From: Deltaproteobacteria bacterium
Lineage (GTDB): Bacteria > Myxococcota_A > Polyangia > Polyangiales > JADJMO01
NCBI GenBank assembly: GCA_025363655.1
Contig: JANYDK010000011.1
Location: 62,001 to 126,000, forward strand
Reading direction: 5' to 3'
Length of the DNA: 64,000 nt
Below, in pieces: positions 35,032 through 47,022 of this stretch (position 1 is the first letter of the stretch; every line of letters starts with the position of its first letter). Position numbers and translations under genes: made by a program. Below the pieces are notes generated by a model. The model made no database searches. It was given only the letters and a program-made list of their open reading frames with translations, and was not told the origin of the DNA.

Positions 35032-35487
35032 ATGTCCGACGAAGTCCCCGTCATCCTGGTCGCCGACGATGACCCCGACATGCTGGCGCTGGTGATTCGT
35101 CACCTGAAGACGATGAAGTGTCGCGTCGTCGAAGCCGGAGACGGCGAGCAGGCCCTCGAGCTGGCGCGCAAAGAGCGCCCCGATCTGATGATCCTCGACG
35201 TCATGATGCCCGGCAAAAGCGGCTGGGAAGTCTGCAAGGCGGTCCGCGAGGACGAAGACCTGAAAGACACCGCCGTCATCGTTCTCACCGGCATCGGCGA
35301 GCAGCTGAACTCGATGACCTCGCCGCTCTACGGCGCCGACACCTGCATCGACAAGCCCTTCGAGTTCCCCGAGCTCGATTTCAAGATTCGCAAGGTGCTC
35401 TCCGACCGTCGCCGCCAGCGCAAGGACCGCCCGTCGGTGGCCCCTCCGCCGGGCAAGGGCAAGAGCAAGGCGTCGAAGACCGCCTGA
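35032..35487 (+). CDS. Single-domain response regulator
   Basis: A 151-residue CheY-like receiver. Acidic pair Asp12/Asp13, phosphoacceptor Asp56 (LMILDVMMPGKSG), Thr86 (VIVLTG) and Lys108 (CIDKPFE) are all present, so it should be phosphorylated. After the receiver there is only a ~30-residue basic Arg/Lys/Pro tail (RRRQRKDRPSVAPPPGKGK), which has no DNA-binding fold but could bind nucleic acid or a partner non-specifically. I chose the ATG at 35032 for its strong Shine-Dalgarno (CTGGAGGG); the frame is open upstream through the repeat region. No histidine kinase is adjacent; the nearest in the window is at 15521. Confidence 0.92.
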   Translation: MSDEVPVILVADDDPDMLALVIRHLKTMKCRVVEAGDGEQALELARKERPDLMILDVMMPGKSGWEVCKAVREDEDLKDTAVIVLTGIGEQLNSMTSPLYGADTCIDKPFEFPELDFKIRKVLSDRRRQRKDRPSVAPPPGKGKSKASKTA

Positions 35488-35511
35488 CTGTGGAGTTAAT
35501 TGGCCCAACCG

Positions 35512-35540
35512 TTGCTATCCCAGCGACGGATGGCTAACTA
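35512..35540 (+). promoter_or_regulatory. Predicted secA promoter, near-leaderless
   Basis: TTGCTA (35512-35517) and TAACTA (35535-35540) with a 17-base spacer. A start point about seven bases beyond the -10 would fall at ~35547, two bases before the secA ATG. No Shine-Dalgarno is visible before that ATG. Confidence 0.45.
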
Positions 35541-35548
35541 ACACCCCC

Positions 35549-38686
<3,138 letters not shown>

Positions 38687-39351
38687 TCGTTTCCGAACCG
38701 TTGCCCAAGGCGCGAAAGATCTCCGACCAGAGGTCTCTCGCGCCTTCGAGCTTCACGCCCCCTTCGCGTTCGAGGGCGGCGAGCGATGCGCGTCCGTTGC
38801 AGAGCATGGCGATGGGCATCATTTCGCCTGTGATTGTCAGCGGCGCCGGTGCGTCGTCGCCCTCGCGTACGTCGAGCACGCGCTCACCGAGCACGAGGCA
38901 AAACACCCGACCTGCCGTCTTCACGGCAAGCGCGGTGCGAACGCCTTCGCCCGGTAGATAGCGACGCTTGAGCGAGAGCAGGTACCAGCCGAGATCGAAC
39001 CGATCGCCGCGCTTCGGCTTGGCAGGGAGGAAGAGGCCACCCCAACGGGCGAGCGCGTGCAGCGCCGGCTCGAGCGCTCGCCCTTCGGCGGTGAGCTCGT
39101 AGGCGACGGCGCTCACCGGCGCGGGCAACTTCACCTTGGTGACGAGGTCGGCCTCTTCCAGCTCGCGGAGACGCTTGGCGAGGAGGTTGGTGCCGATGCC
39201 GGGGAGCGCTTCCACGAGATCGCCATAGCGGCGCGGGCCGAGCAGCAAATCGCGCACGAGGAGCAGCGTCCATCGTTCGCCGACGACGTCGAGCGCCTTG
39301 GCGAGGCCGCAGTGCTGGTGGTAGCCGCGTCTGCTTTGCACTTTACTTTCA

Positions 39352-39366
39352 TATAGTGGACACTAC
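39352..39366. promoter_or_regulatory. Predicted HxlR operator
   Basis: TAGTG-GA-CACTA (39354-39365) is a perfect 5-bp inverted repeat in the 53-base divergent gap, overlapping the TATAGT that could serve as the rightward -10. A second inverted repeat, CTTGC-GGAA-GCAAG, lies at 39369-39382 next to the GAGG Shine-Dalgarno of the membrane-protein gene. Autoregulation plus control of the neighbour is typical of HxlR genes. Confidence 0.5.
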
Positions 39367-39394
39367 GTCTTGCGGAAGCAAGAGGTGACCCACC

Positions 39395-40150
39395 ATGTCG
39401 AGCCCTTCTCTCGTCTCCACCGTCTCCTTCCTCCTCGTCGTCTTCCTCGTCGCCTCGGCACCCGTCGTCGCCACCGTTTGGTCCGGCCGGCGCCTCGGTG
39501 AGGCGCGTGAGGTCACACGCCGCAAGCTGACGATCGTCATCGCCGTCGAGGTCGTCTTCCTCGCCGTCACCTTCGCGATCGCGCGCGCTGGCCTCCTTTC
39601 GCGCTTCGATACGCTACCTCCTCCGCTCATGCGCCTCCTCGGGCCGACGATGATCGCGGTGGTCGTGCTCGCCTTCGGACGCGCTGGAGGACGCCTCGCA
39701 CGGACGCTCCCCCTCGCCGCGCTGGTCGGCTTCCACGGCTTCCGCGTCCTCGTCGAGCTCGTGCTCTTTTCACTCCACCGCGACGGCGTCGTCCCCCCGC
39801 AGATGACCTTCGCCGGGCTCAACTACGACGTCGTGACTGGGCTCACCGCGTTGCCGGTCGCCTTCCTCTACGCTCGCGGCACCGTCGGACGCGGCGCAGT
39901 GCTCGCGTGGAACGTGATGGGCACCGGGCTCCTCTTCACGATCATCACCATCGCCATGCTCTCGGTGCCGGGACCGCTGCGGGTCTTCATGAACGAGCCC
40001 GCCAATCGCATCGTCGCCACCGCGCCGTTCATTTGGCTTCCGGAGGTGCTCGTCGCCGCGGCGCTCTTCGGTCACTTGGTGATTTTTCGTTCGCTCGCCG
40101 CTGCGCCGCGTTCGCTCTCGATGCGCGCGGAGAGCGCTCCGCAGGCATAG
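39395..40150 (+). CDS. Seven-segment membrane protein, unknown
   Basis: A 251-residue integral membrane protein with about seven hydrophobic helices, beginning VSFLLVVFLVASAPVVATV; it has no family I recognise. Short loops contain DYDV-like and Arg-rich turns (FGRAGGRLART, LFSLHRDGVVPP). There is no transporter or enzyme signature. The ATG at 39395 has an AGAGG Shine-Dalgarno. It is divergent from the HxlR regulator and shares its operator region, so it is the likely target, and induction by a small reactive or hydrophobic compound is plausible. The last 79 bases overlap the 3' end of the convergent gene at 40072. Confidence 0.75.
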   Translation: MSSPSLVSTVSFLLVVFLVASAPVVATVWSGRRLGEAREVTRRKLTIVIAVEVVFLAVTFAIARAGLLSRFDTLPPPLMRLLGPTMIAVVVLAFGRAGGRLARTLPLAALVGFHGFRVLVELVLFSLHRDGVVPPQMTFAGLNYDVVTGLTALPVAFLYARGTVGRGAVLAWNVMGTGLLFTIITIAMLSVPGPLRVFMNEPANRIVATAPFIWLPEVLVAAALFGHLVIFRSLAAAPRSLSMRAESAPQA

Positions 40151-41955
40151 AGCGCGAGCCTTCGCTGGGTCGTCGTCGGCTCGGTGAAGGTGAGCGTGTG
40201 CGCGGCGAAGCGAAGCAGACCGACGCGATGTCCGAAGGAGAGCGCCGCATGCGGTGACTCTGCGTGACCACCGACGCTCGCAGCAATCTCACGGAGCACG
40301 GCGATCGTACGCCCGGCGCGGACGAGGCCTGCGTCTTCTATTTCGCTCGGAATCGTCAGCGGCGTGCCGAGCTCGTGCGCGACGAGGACATCGACGAAGT
40401 GCCGCGCCTGGGTCGCATTCTCTTCCGTCACCTCGGTCATCACGTAGAGCACGTCGTTCTCCAGCTTGGCGAAGTCGCGGAGCGCGTGCCCTCGATGGAG
40501 CCGGCCGAAATCGATGATCCAGACGTTTCCGCCGCCGTCGACGAGCACGTTCTGTCCGTTGAGATCGCCGTGCGTGAGCGAGACCGGATGCCGCTCACCG
40601 GGCCGGCGCTCGATCGAATCGAGCCGCTCGTAGAACTGCGCGACGTTGGGCGCGAGGCCGAGGTCGGGGATGTCGATCTCCTCGCCCGTCGCGGGACGAC
40701 CGATCAGCTCTTCGACGCGCGCACGCACCGAAGGCGCCCAGCGTGCGGCGAACTCGTAGTCGGCGAGGACGTCGAGCGGCTCGAAGCTCGAAGCCGCATA
40801 GAGCCGCATCAGCGTGTCCCCGAGCGAGCCGCGTAGCACCCGAGCGATCTCTTCGTCGGGCGCGCCCTCCTGGTAGATCCGCTGGAAACTGCGCACCGAT
40901 TTGGCGCCGCCGAAGGAGGCGAAGCGAAAACGCACCGCGCCGAGCTCACCGAGATCACCGAACTCGACGACGCTCGGTGCCGCGTTGCCGAGCACGTCCT
41001 CGACCCGCTCGAGGTTCACCCGCTCTTGCCCGAGGTCGCGACGAGGCCCGAGCTTGACCACGCTCGGCACCTGCGCGTGACCCATGGCGTCGACCGAATC
41101 GCAGAGAAGGACGTGTGCGCCGGAAAAACCGCCCGCGAGTGGCGTCAGCGCGACGCTCCGACAATTGCGAAAGAGCCAGGAAAGCAGGGACACCGAGGCC
41201 GAATGCGGATCGTCGAGCCCGACCGGTGCGGGCTTCCGCCACTCGAGACGCACGAGGGCACCCGGCGCGCGCATCGAGGTACGTTCGAGATCTTCGTCGA
41301 CCTTCTCGCCGACCAGCCAACTCGCGAGCTCGCCCGGCGCGTGCTCGACGCGGACGTCGAGGAGTCGCTCGAGCTGATCGAGCGCGTTGAGGTGCTGCAC
41401 GCGCGAGGCGCTCGCCGTCAGCGCCGAACAGGTTGCGAGCGACGAAATGCGCCCGCGAGCGTGGAGATCGTAGAGGAGAAAGGTGACCTTGGCGTCCGTC
41501 CAGACGCCGATGACGCCGACGCGGAGCCGCCCATCGGGCGAGGCGCGGCGTGCGTCGTCGAGCTCGGCCGGAAGCGACGTGCTCTCGAAATCGTCGAGCC
41601 CGATCGCGTCGACGAAGCGCGCGCCACTTCGCGCCGCACCCTCGCCGTCGACGACCAGCTCGGCGCCCGGCGTGCCGCGGAGGCAATGAGGACCGAAGCG
41701 CGCAAGATGCCCCGCCTGCGCGATGTCAGCCGGATCGTGGCGATCGAGGATGTGGATGACCCGCAGCTTCTGCGGCGGCTGGGCGTGCGCCCAAGCGAGG
41801 AAACGTCCGAGGGGCCCCGACCTCTCGTCGTCACCGAGGAGCCGACGCGCCTCCCGATGACCGATGTGGAGTGGGCCCGGCACCGGCACGTCTTCGGCGA
41901 GCCGCGCGACGAAGTCACCTTGCAAACACTGGGTGATGAGGACGCCGAGCGGCAT
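40072..41955 (-). CDS. Isochorismatase-like/APH-like fusion with altered hydrolase site
   Basis: A 627-residue two-domain protein. Residues 1-195 follow the isochorismatase/cysteine-hydrolase fold: CLQGDF near residue 10, RVIHILDRHDP, and GPHCLRGTPGAE at 89-99. However, the Asp of the DxQxDF motif is Cys10 and the nucleophile Cys of TDxCV is Lys156 (WTDAKV). Residues ~265-620 form an aminoglycoside-phosphotransferase/kinase-like domain with HGDLNGQN at 462-469 and IDFGR with Asp482, which look catalytically intact. I chose the ATG at 41955; earlier starts would run through Arg/Pro-rich sequence and a palindrome. Function unknown; a signalling or conflict-system role is speculation. Confidence 0.75.
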   Translation of the reverse strand: MPLGVLITQCLQGDFVARLAEDVPVPGPLHIGHREARRLLGDDERSGPLGRFLAWAHAQPPQKLRVIHILDRHDPADIAQAGHLARFGPHCLRGTPGAELVVDGEGAARSGARFVDAIGLDDFESTSLPAELDDARRASPDGRLRVGVIGVWTDAKVTFLLYDLHARGRISSLATCSALTASASRVQHLNALDQLERLLDVRVEHAPGELASWLVGEKVDEDLERTSMRAPGALVRLEWRKPAPVGLDDPHSASVSLLSWLFRNCRSVALTPLAGGFSGAHVLLCDSVDAMGHAQVPSVVKLGPRRDLGQERVNLERVEDVLGNAAPSVVEFGDLGELGAVRFRFASFGGAKSVRSFQRIYQEGAPDEEIARVLRGSLGDTLMRLYAASSFEPLDVLADYEFAARWAPSVRARVEELIGRPATGEEIDIPDLGLAPNVAQFYERLDSIERRPGERHPVSLTHGDLNGQNVLVDGGGNVWIIDFGRLHRGHALRDFAKLENDVLYVMTEVTEENATQARHFVDVLVAHELGTPLTIPSEIEDAGLVRAGRTIAVLREIAASVGGHAESPHAALSFGHRVGLLRFAAHTLTFTEPTTTQRRLALYACGALSARIESERGAAASERKITK

Positions 41956-41968
41956 CTCGCGAACATAC

Positions 41969-41993
41969 CTCCGCCGGCGGTCCGCCGGCGGAG
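41969..41993. promoter_or_regulatory. 25-bp perfect inverted repeat upstream of fusion gene
   Basis: Two 11-bp arms (CTCCGCCGGCG and its complement) around a GTC centre, 14-38 bases upstream of the leftward ATG at 41955. It could be an operator for a dimeric regulator or a leader hairpin limiting translation. Confidence 0.5.
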
Positions 41994-42127
41994 CCGCCAC
42001 CGCCGGCGACAATCGGCGCAAAAACAAGCTCATTTCTCGATGCGCCCGACGGCACGCGCTTCGCGAAGGGTGCCGCCGGTCGCGCTCGTGCGACCCCAAC
42101 GCCGGTCCACCCGGCACGAGGTCTCTC

Positions 42128-43219
42128 ATGAATCGCTCATTCCACTCGGTCGACTCGCTCGCCTCGGTCGCTCTCTCCCTCAAGCTCGGCATCGGGCTCC
42201 TCTGCGTGGCTTTCCTACCGTTCACCGGCTGCGCCGCGCATCACGACGTCGGCGAGGACGAAGCTGCCCCCGCCGTCGCGACCGACGAGGCCATCGTCCA
42301 CGGCGCCGCCGACAAAGGACGTCATCCCGCCGTCGTCGCGCTCATCGCCGAAGATGGCGACGGCACCGCGCTCTGCAGTGCCTCGCTGATCGCGCCCGAC
42401 GTCCTGCTCACCGCACGCCATTGCGTTTCCTACCTCCGGAGCGAGTCCGTCACTTGCCCGGGCAACGGCGCGCAGGTGACCGGCGAGCGGCCGCCGAGCT
42501 CCCTCTTCGTCGTCCTCGGCGACGACGCGAGCAGCGCACCGGTGGCCCGTGGGGCGGAAATCTTCGTTCCGAATGAAGACCAACTGTGCGACGCCGACAT
42601 CGCGCTCGTCCGCCTCGACCGCGCCATCGACAGCGTCACGCCGCTCCCACTCGCGAGAAAGGGCCCGGCCAGCGGTGGAGAGATCGTCGCCGTCGGCTTC
42701 GGCAAGAACACGCTCAACGGCGGCGCCGGAGTGAAGAGATTCCGCACCGACGTCCCCATCACTGCGACCTCGCGCTTCGAATTCCTCGTCGGCGAATCGA
42801 CGTGCAGCGGCGACAGCGGCGGCCCCGCGCTCGACGTCGACACCGGCGCCATCTTCGGCGTCGTCTCCCGCGGACCCGCGCGCTGCGATCTCGCGAGCGC
42901 GCGCAACACGTACACGCGCATCGACGCGTGGGCCGAGCTCGTCGATCACGCCCTCGCCTCGAGCAAGCACGGCGGTGGAAAGTCGCCTGGCGGAGGGACG
43001 AGCAGCGACGCTGGTAGCAGTGGAAGTGGAGGAAAACCGCCCGGCAACGACGTCGGTGACCCTTGCAAGGACGGTTCGACGTGCGCGAGTGGTGTGTGCG
43101 TCGAGCACAGCTACTGCTCGCGCAAGTGCGGCACCGACGTCGGTCGTTGCCCGTCGGGCTTCCACTGCACGAAGGCCACCGCATCATCGACCACGCGCGT
43201 CTGCGCGCGCGCGAGCTAA
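42128..43219 (+). CDS. Trypsin-like serine protease lipoprotein
   Basis: A 363-residue secreted S1-family protease. The ATG at 42128 follows CGAGG; the lipobox is FTGC (Cys35). The catalytic triad is complete: His98 in LLTARHC, Asp157 in CDADIALVRL and Ser230 in TCSGDSGGPA. The EAIVHGA start of the domain is Ile-Val-like, as in chymotrypsin activation. A Gly/Ser linker (~268-300) leads to a ~60-residue Cys-rich tail (CKDGSTCASGVCVEHSYCSRKCG) resembling disulfide modules of myxobacterial surface proteins, perhaps for anchoring or substrate binding. It is divergent from the fusion gene (172-base gap). Confidence 0.92.
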   Translation: MNRSFHSVDSLASVALSLKLGIGLLCVAFLPFTGCAAHHDVGEDEAAPAVATDEAIVHGAADKGRHPAVVALIAEDGDGTALCSASLIAPDVLLTARHCVSYLRSESVTCPGNGAQVTGERPPSSLFVVLGDDASSAPVARGAEIFVPNEDQLCDADIALVRLDRAIDSVTPLPLARKGPASGGEIVAVGFGKNTLNGGAGVKRFRTDVPITATSRFEFLVGESTCSGDSGGPALDVDTGAIFGVVSRGPARCDLASARNTYTRIDAWAELVDHALASSKHGGGKSPGGGTSSDAGSSGSGGKPPGNDVGDPCKDGSTCASGVCVEHSYCSRKCGTDVGRCPSGFHCTKATASSTTRVCARAS

Positions 43220-43240
43220 TCACGATCGAGCGTGATTTCT
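43219..43240 (+). terminator. Terminator-like hairpin after protease gene
   Basis: ATCACG (43219-43224) pairs with CGTGAT (43231-43236) across a six-base loop, followed by TTTCTCATT. A short, moderately stable intrinsic terminator is plausible. Confidence 0.5.
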
Positions 43241-43260
43241 CATTGTTCCGAAGTCTCCCG

Positions 43261-43287
43261 CGTCGGGCTCGACGTCAGAGCCCGACG
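43261..43287. terminator. Bidirectional hairpin at the protease/folC junction
   Basis: A perfect 10-bp inverted repeat (CGTCGGGCTC and complement) with a seven-base loop spans the folC stop codon at 43275-43277. It has no T tract but is positioned to separate the converging transcripts. Confidence 0.45.
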
Positions 43288-44603
43288 TGCGGATCGCCGA
43301 CCTCGCCCGTGAGGAGCGAGCGCACTTCACCGACGAGGTAGAGACTTCCGGCGACGACGACAGTGCCCTCGGGACCGACGTTGGCCCGCGCACGCCCGAG
43401 CGCCTCGACCGCCGACGTTGCGATCTCTCCCTGAGCGTCCGCTTCGGCGAGCGCACGTGGATCGGCGGCAGGTCTTCCTCCGCCCGACGCATTCGGTGCG
43501 ACGTAGAAACGTGTCGACGTCTGTGCGATGAGCGGTGCGGTCATCGTCGACCACGGTTTGTCGGCCATCGCGCCGAAGACGAGGGCCCGCGTGCTTCGCG
43601 CGTCCGGCATCGAGGCGAGGGCAGTCGCGAGCGCGAGCGCGCCCTCCTCGTTGTGCGCGCCGTCGAGCAGATATCGTCCCGCGAGCGCCCCTTCGGCGAC
43701 GATGAGCTCTTCCAAACGCCCTGGCCAGCGCACGGACGCGAGTCCCGACACGATCGCGGCATCGTTCAGCCGCGCTGCGAGCACCGATTCGGCCCGGGTA
43801 CGCGCGAGCCAAATCGCGCCGATGGCGATCGCGGCGTTGCGATCTTGATGGGCACCGAGGAGCGTGGGGTGAACGACGACGTGCTCAGCTGACATGCTCT
43901 CGACGACGAGCCCTTCGTCGGTGCGGCGGTGCACGAGGTCTTCACCTGCGTGCCACACTTGGAGTGCACCGACCTCGGCGGCGTGTCCGTCAATCACGGC
44001 GCGCGCCTCTGCGGGGACCACACCGACCATCAGCGGCACACCGGAGCGGCAAATTCCGGCTTTTTCGCGCGCGATGGCGCCGAGCGTCTCGCCGAGGATC
44101 GCAGTGTGATCGAGGCCAATCGAAGTGATCGCCGTCGTGAGCGAGCGCGAGACGACATTGGTGGCATCGAGTCGACCGCCGAGGCCGACCTCGAGGATCG
44201 TCAGCTCGACGCCGGCGGAACGAAACGCGCGGAAGGCGACCATCGTCGCCACTTCGAAGAACGTCAGCTCGGGATGAACGTCGAGCACGTAGGCGAGCTC
44301 GCGCGCGAGGAGCTGGTCGTCGATCGGCGCGCCGTCGAGGCGAATGCGTTCGGCGAAGCGCACCAGATGCGGGCTGGTGTAGAGGCCCGTACGAATGCCG
44401 CCGGCGCGGGCGATGGCCTCGAGGGACGCGCTCACGCTCCCCTTGCCGTTGGTGCCGGCGACGTGGATGCAAGGCGCCGCGTCTTGCGGGCGACCCTCGC
44501 GCTCACAGGCCTCGTCCATCGCCACGAGGCCGTGACGCGCACCTCGAGGGGCGAGCGCGTAGAGGCGACCGAGCACCTCGGCGAGCGGCGGCGATGACGC
44601 CAC
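43275..44603 (-). CDS. folC: Folylpolyglutamate/dihydrofolate synthase
   Basis: A 442-residue Mur-ligase-type enzyme that adds glutamate to dihydropteroate and folates. The P-loop is HVAGTNGKGSVSASLE (~46-60). TGLYTSPHLVRFAERIRLDG, GGRLDATNVV and the GLDHTAILG block follow, and the C-terminal domain has YLLDGAHNEEGA and LVFGAMADKPW. Length and motifs are those of a complete bifunctional FolC. It starts two bases after the accD stop, the same accD-folC order found in many Proteobacteria. Confidence 0.95.
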   Translation of the reverse strand: MASSPPLAEVLGRLYALAPRGARHGLVAMDEACEREGRPQDAAPCIHVAGTNGKGSVSASLEAIARAGGIRTGLYTSPHLVRFAERIRLDGAPIDDQLLARELAYVLDVHPELTFFEVATMVAFRAFRSAGVELTILEVGLGGRLDATNVVSRSLTTAITSIGLDHTAILGETLGAIAREKAGICRSGVPLMVGVVPAEARAVIDGHAAEVGALQVWHAGEDLVHRRTDEGLVVESMSAEHVVVHPTLLGAHQDRNAAIAIGAIWLARTRAESVLAARLNDAAIVSGLASVRWPGRLEELIVAEGALAGRYLLDGAHNEEGALALATALASMPDARSTRALVFGAMADKPWSTMTAPLIAQTSTRFYVAPNASGGGRPAADPRALAEADAQGEIATSAVEALGRARANVGPEGTVVVAGSLYLVGEVRSLLTGEVGDPHVGL

Positions 44604-44605
44604 GA

Positions 44606-45442
44606 CTACCGTAGATGGCGCAAAATGAGGGCGATTTCGCGCCGCATCTCCAGACGCGAGACGACGCGATCGATCATCCCGTGCTGAAGAAGAAACTCGG
44701 CGCGCTGGAAGCCTTCGGGGAGCTTCTGACGAATCGTCGACTCGATGACGCGGGGACCGGCGAACCCCACGAGTGCCTTCGGCTCGGCCATGTTGACGTC
44801 GCCGAGGAGCGCGAAGCTCGCCGCGACGCCGCCCGTGGTCGGGTGCAGACAGACCGAAATGAAGGGAAGCCCCGCGTCACGCAGCCGACCGAGGGCAGCG
44901 ACGGTCTTCGCCATCTGCATGAGCGAGAGCACACCCTCCTGCATGCGCGCGCCGCCCGAGGCCTGCAGCAGCACCGCTGGAAGACTGTCGGTGACCGCGC
45001 GCTCGAAGAGGCGGCAAATTTTCTCGCCCACCACCGAGCCCATCGAGCCACCCATGAAGGCGAAGAGGAACGCGCCATAGGCGACGTCGATCTCTTCGAT
45101 CTTGGCGCGACCGATTTCGATGGCCTCTTTCGCGCCGGTGTTGCGCTGTGCGATGCCGACGCGATCGCGGTAGGCACGACCATCGCTGAAGGCGAGCGGA
45201 TCGCCCGGCTCGAGGTGCGAGTCCCATTCGGTGAGCAGACCGTCGTCGAGGAGGAGGCGACGCCATCCATCCCCCGAGAGGCGATGATGCTGGCCGCACG
45301 TCGGGCACACCTCGGAGTTGCGCGCGAGCGCGTCGGCGAGCAGCGTCTCACCGCAGCCGTCGCACTTGCGAAACACACCCTTGACGACCGAGCGTTTCTC
45401 GCTCGCGTCGGTCTCGGGCCTCACTCGATCGTTCCAGCTCAC
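44606..45442 (-). CDS. accD: Acetyl-CoA carboxylase carboxyltransferase subunit beta
   Basis: A 278-residue beta subunit that, with AccA, transfers the carboxyl group from biotin to acetyl-CoA to make malonyl-CoA. The N-terminal zinc ribbon is CDGCGETLLADALARNSEVC followed by PTCG. The crotonase-type core has the acyl-CoA-binding region FAFMGGSMGSVVGEK and LQASGGARMQEG, with PTTGGVAASFA and GFAGPRVIEST further on. It precedes folC directly. The 94-base gap to the upstream CoA-transferase gene could hold its own promoter. No accA is in the window. Confidence 0.96.
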   Translation of the reverse strand: MSWNDRVRPETDASEKRSVVKGVFRKCDGCGETLLADALARNSEVCPTCGQHHRLSGDGWRRLLLDDGLLTEWDSHLEPGDPLAFSDGRAYRDRVGIAQRNTGAKEAIEIGRAKIEEIDVAYGAFLFAFMGGSMGSVVGEKICRLFERAVTDSLPAVLLQASGGARMQEGVLSLMQMAKTVAALGRLRDAGLPFISVCLHPTTGGVAASFALLGDVNMAEPKALVGFAGPRVIESTIRQKLPEGFQRAEFLLQHGMIDRVVSRLEMRREIALILRHLR

Positions 45443-45536
45443 GGCAGGCGCACGTTAGGTGCACTGCGCTCGGCGGCGCAACGATGCACCGCAGCGTCAG
45501 TCCTGCGTAACGAACGACGCACCGTTTTTCGGCAAC

Positions 45537-46199
<663 letters not shown>

Positions 46200-46200
46200 G

Positions 46201-46977
46201 TCAGCTCCCCTTCACTGCGGGTTTCGCGGCTGGTTTCGCCGTCGTGCGCCGCTCGATGCGCTTCTGGTACTGCTTGCCGACGAAGACGCGCTGCACGTAG
46301 ATGCCGGGCGTGTGGATGTGATCGGGATCGAGCGCGCCGACGTCGACGATCTCCTCGACCTCGGCGATGGTGAGCTTCGCTGCCGTCGCCATCATCGGGT
46401 TGAAGTTCATCGCCGTGTGCCGGTAGACGAGGTTGCCGAAGCGATCGCCCTTCCACGCCTTGACGATGGCGACGTCGCCGGTGATGCCGCGCTCGAGCAC
46501 GTAGTCACGCCCCTCGAACTGACGAATCTCTTTCTTCTCGGAGTACTTCACGACCTTGCCGCCCTCGCCGTAGCGAAGCGGGAGACCGCCGTCGCTGATC
46601 GCGGTGTGCGCGCCGGTCGGCGTGAAAAAGGCCGGAATTCCTGCACCGCCAGCGCGAATGCGTTCGGCGAGGGTGCCCTGCGGCGTCAGCTCGACCTCGA
46701 GCTCGCCGGAGAGATACTGCCGCTCGAACTCTTTGTTCTCGCCGACGTACGAGCTGATCATCTTCGAGATCTGCTTGTTGCCGAGGAGGATGCCGAGACC
46801 GAACTCGTCGACCCCGCAGTTGTTGGAGACGAAGGTGAGGTTCTTGATGCCGAGCTCACGGAGCGCGGCGATGCAGTGCTCGGGAATGCCGCACAAACCG
46901 AAGCCACCCGCGAGGATCGTCGCCCCGTCGGGCACGTCCGCGAGCGCGGCCTTCGCATCGGAAAAGACCTTGTCCAT
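46201..46977 (-). CDS. scoA: 3-oxoacid CoA-transferase subunit A
   Basis: A 258-residue A subunit of the same CoA-transferase. The oxyanion/CoA region [10 protein letters not shown] is at ~27-36. [62 protein letters not shown] (read as consecutive family blocks) and the [15 protein letters not shown] segment are standard. A short Lys/Ala-rich tail follows. It is 45 bases downstream of an acyl-CoA dehydrogenase gene, suggesting a unit for branched-chain acyl or ketone-body breakdown. Confidence 0.94.
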   Translation of the reverse strand: MDKVFSDAKAALADVPDGATILAGGFGLCGIPEHCIAALRELGIKNLTFVSNNCGVDEFGLGILLGNKQISKMISSYVGENKEFERQYLSGELEVELTPQGTLAERIRAGGAGIPAFFTPTGAHTAISDGGLPLRYGEGGKVVKYSEKKEIRQFEGRDYVLERGITGDVAIVKAWKGDRFGNLVYRHTAMNFNPMMATAAKLTIAEVEEIVDVGALDPDHIHTPGIYVQRVFVGKQYQKRIERRTTAKPAAKPAVKGS

Positions 46978-47022
46978 GCGCGGCGGCGTACCGCGACGTC
47001 ACCGGCGCGGGAAGAGCCGTCG

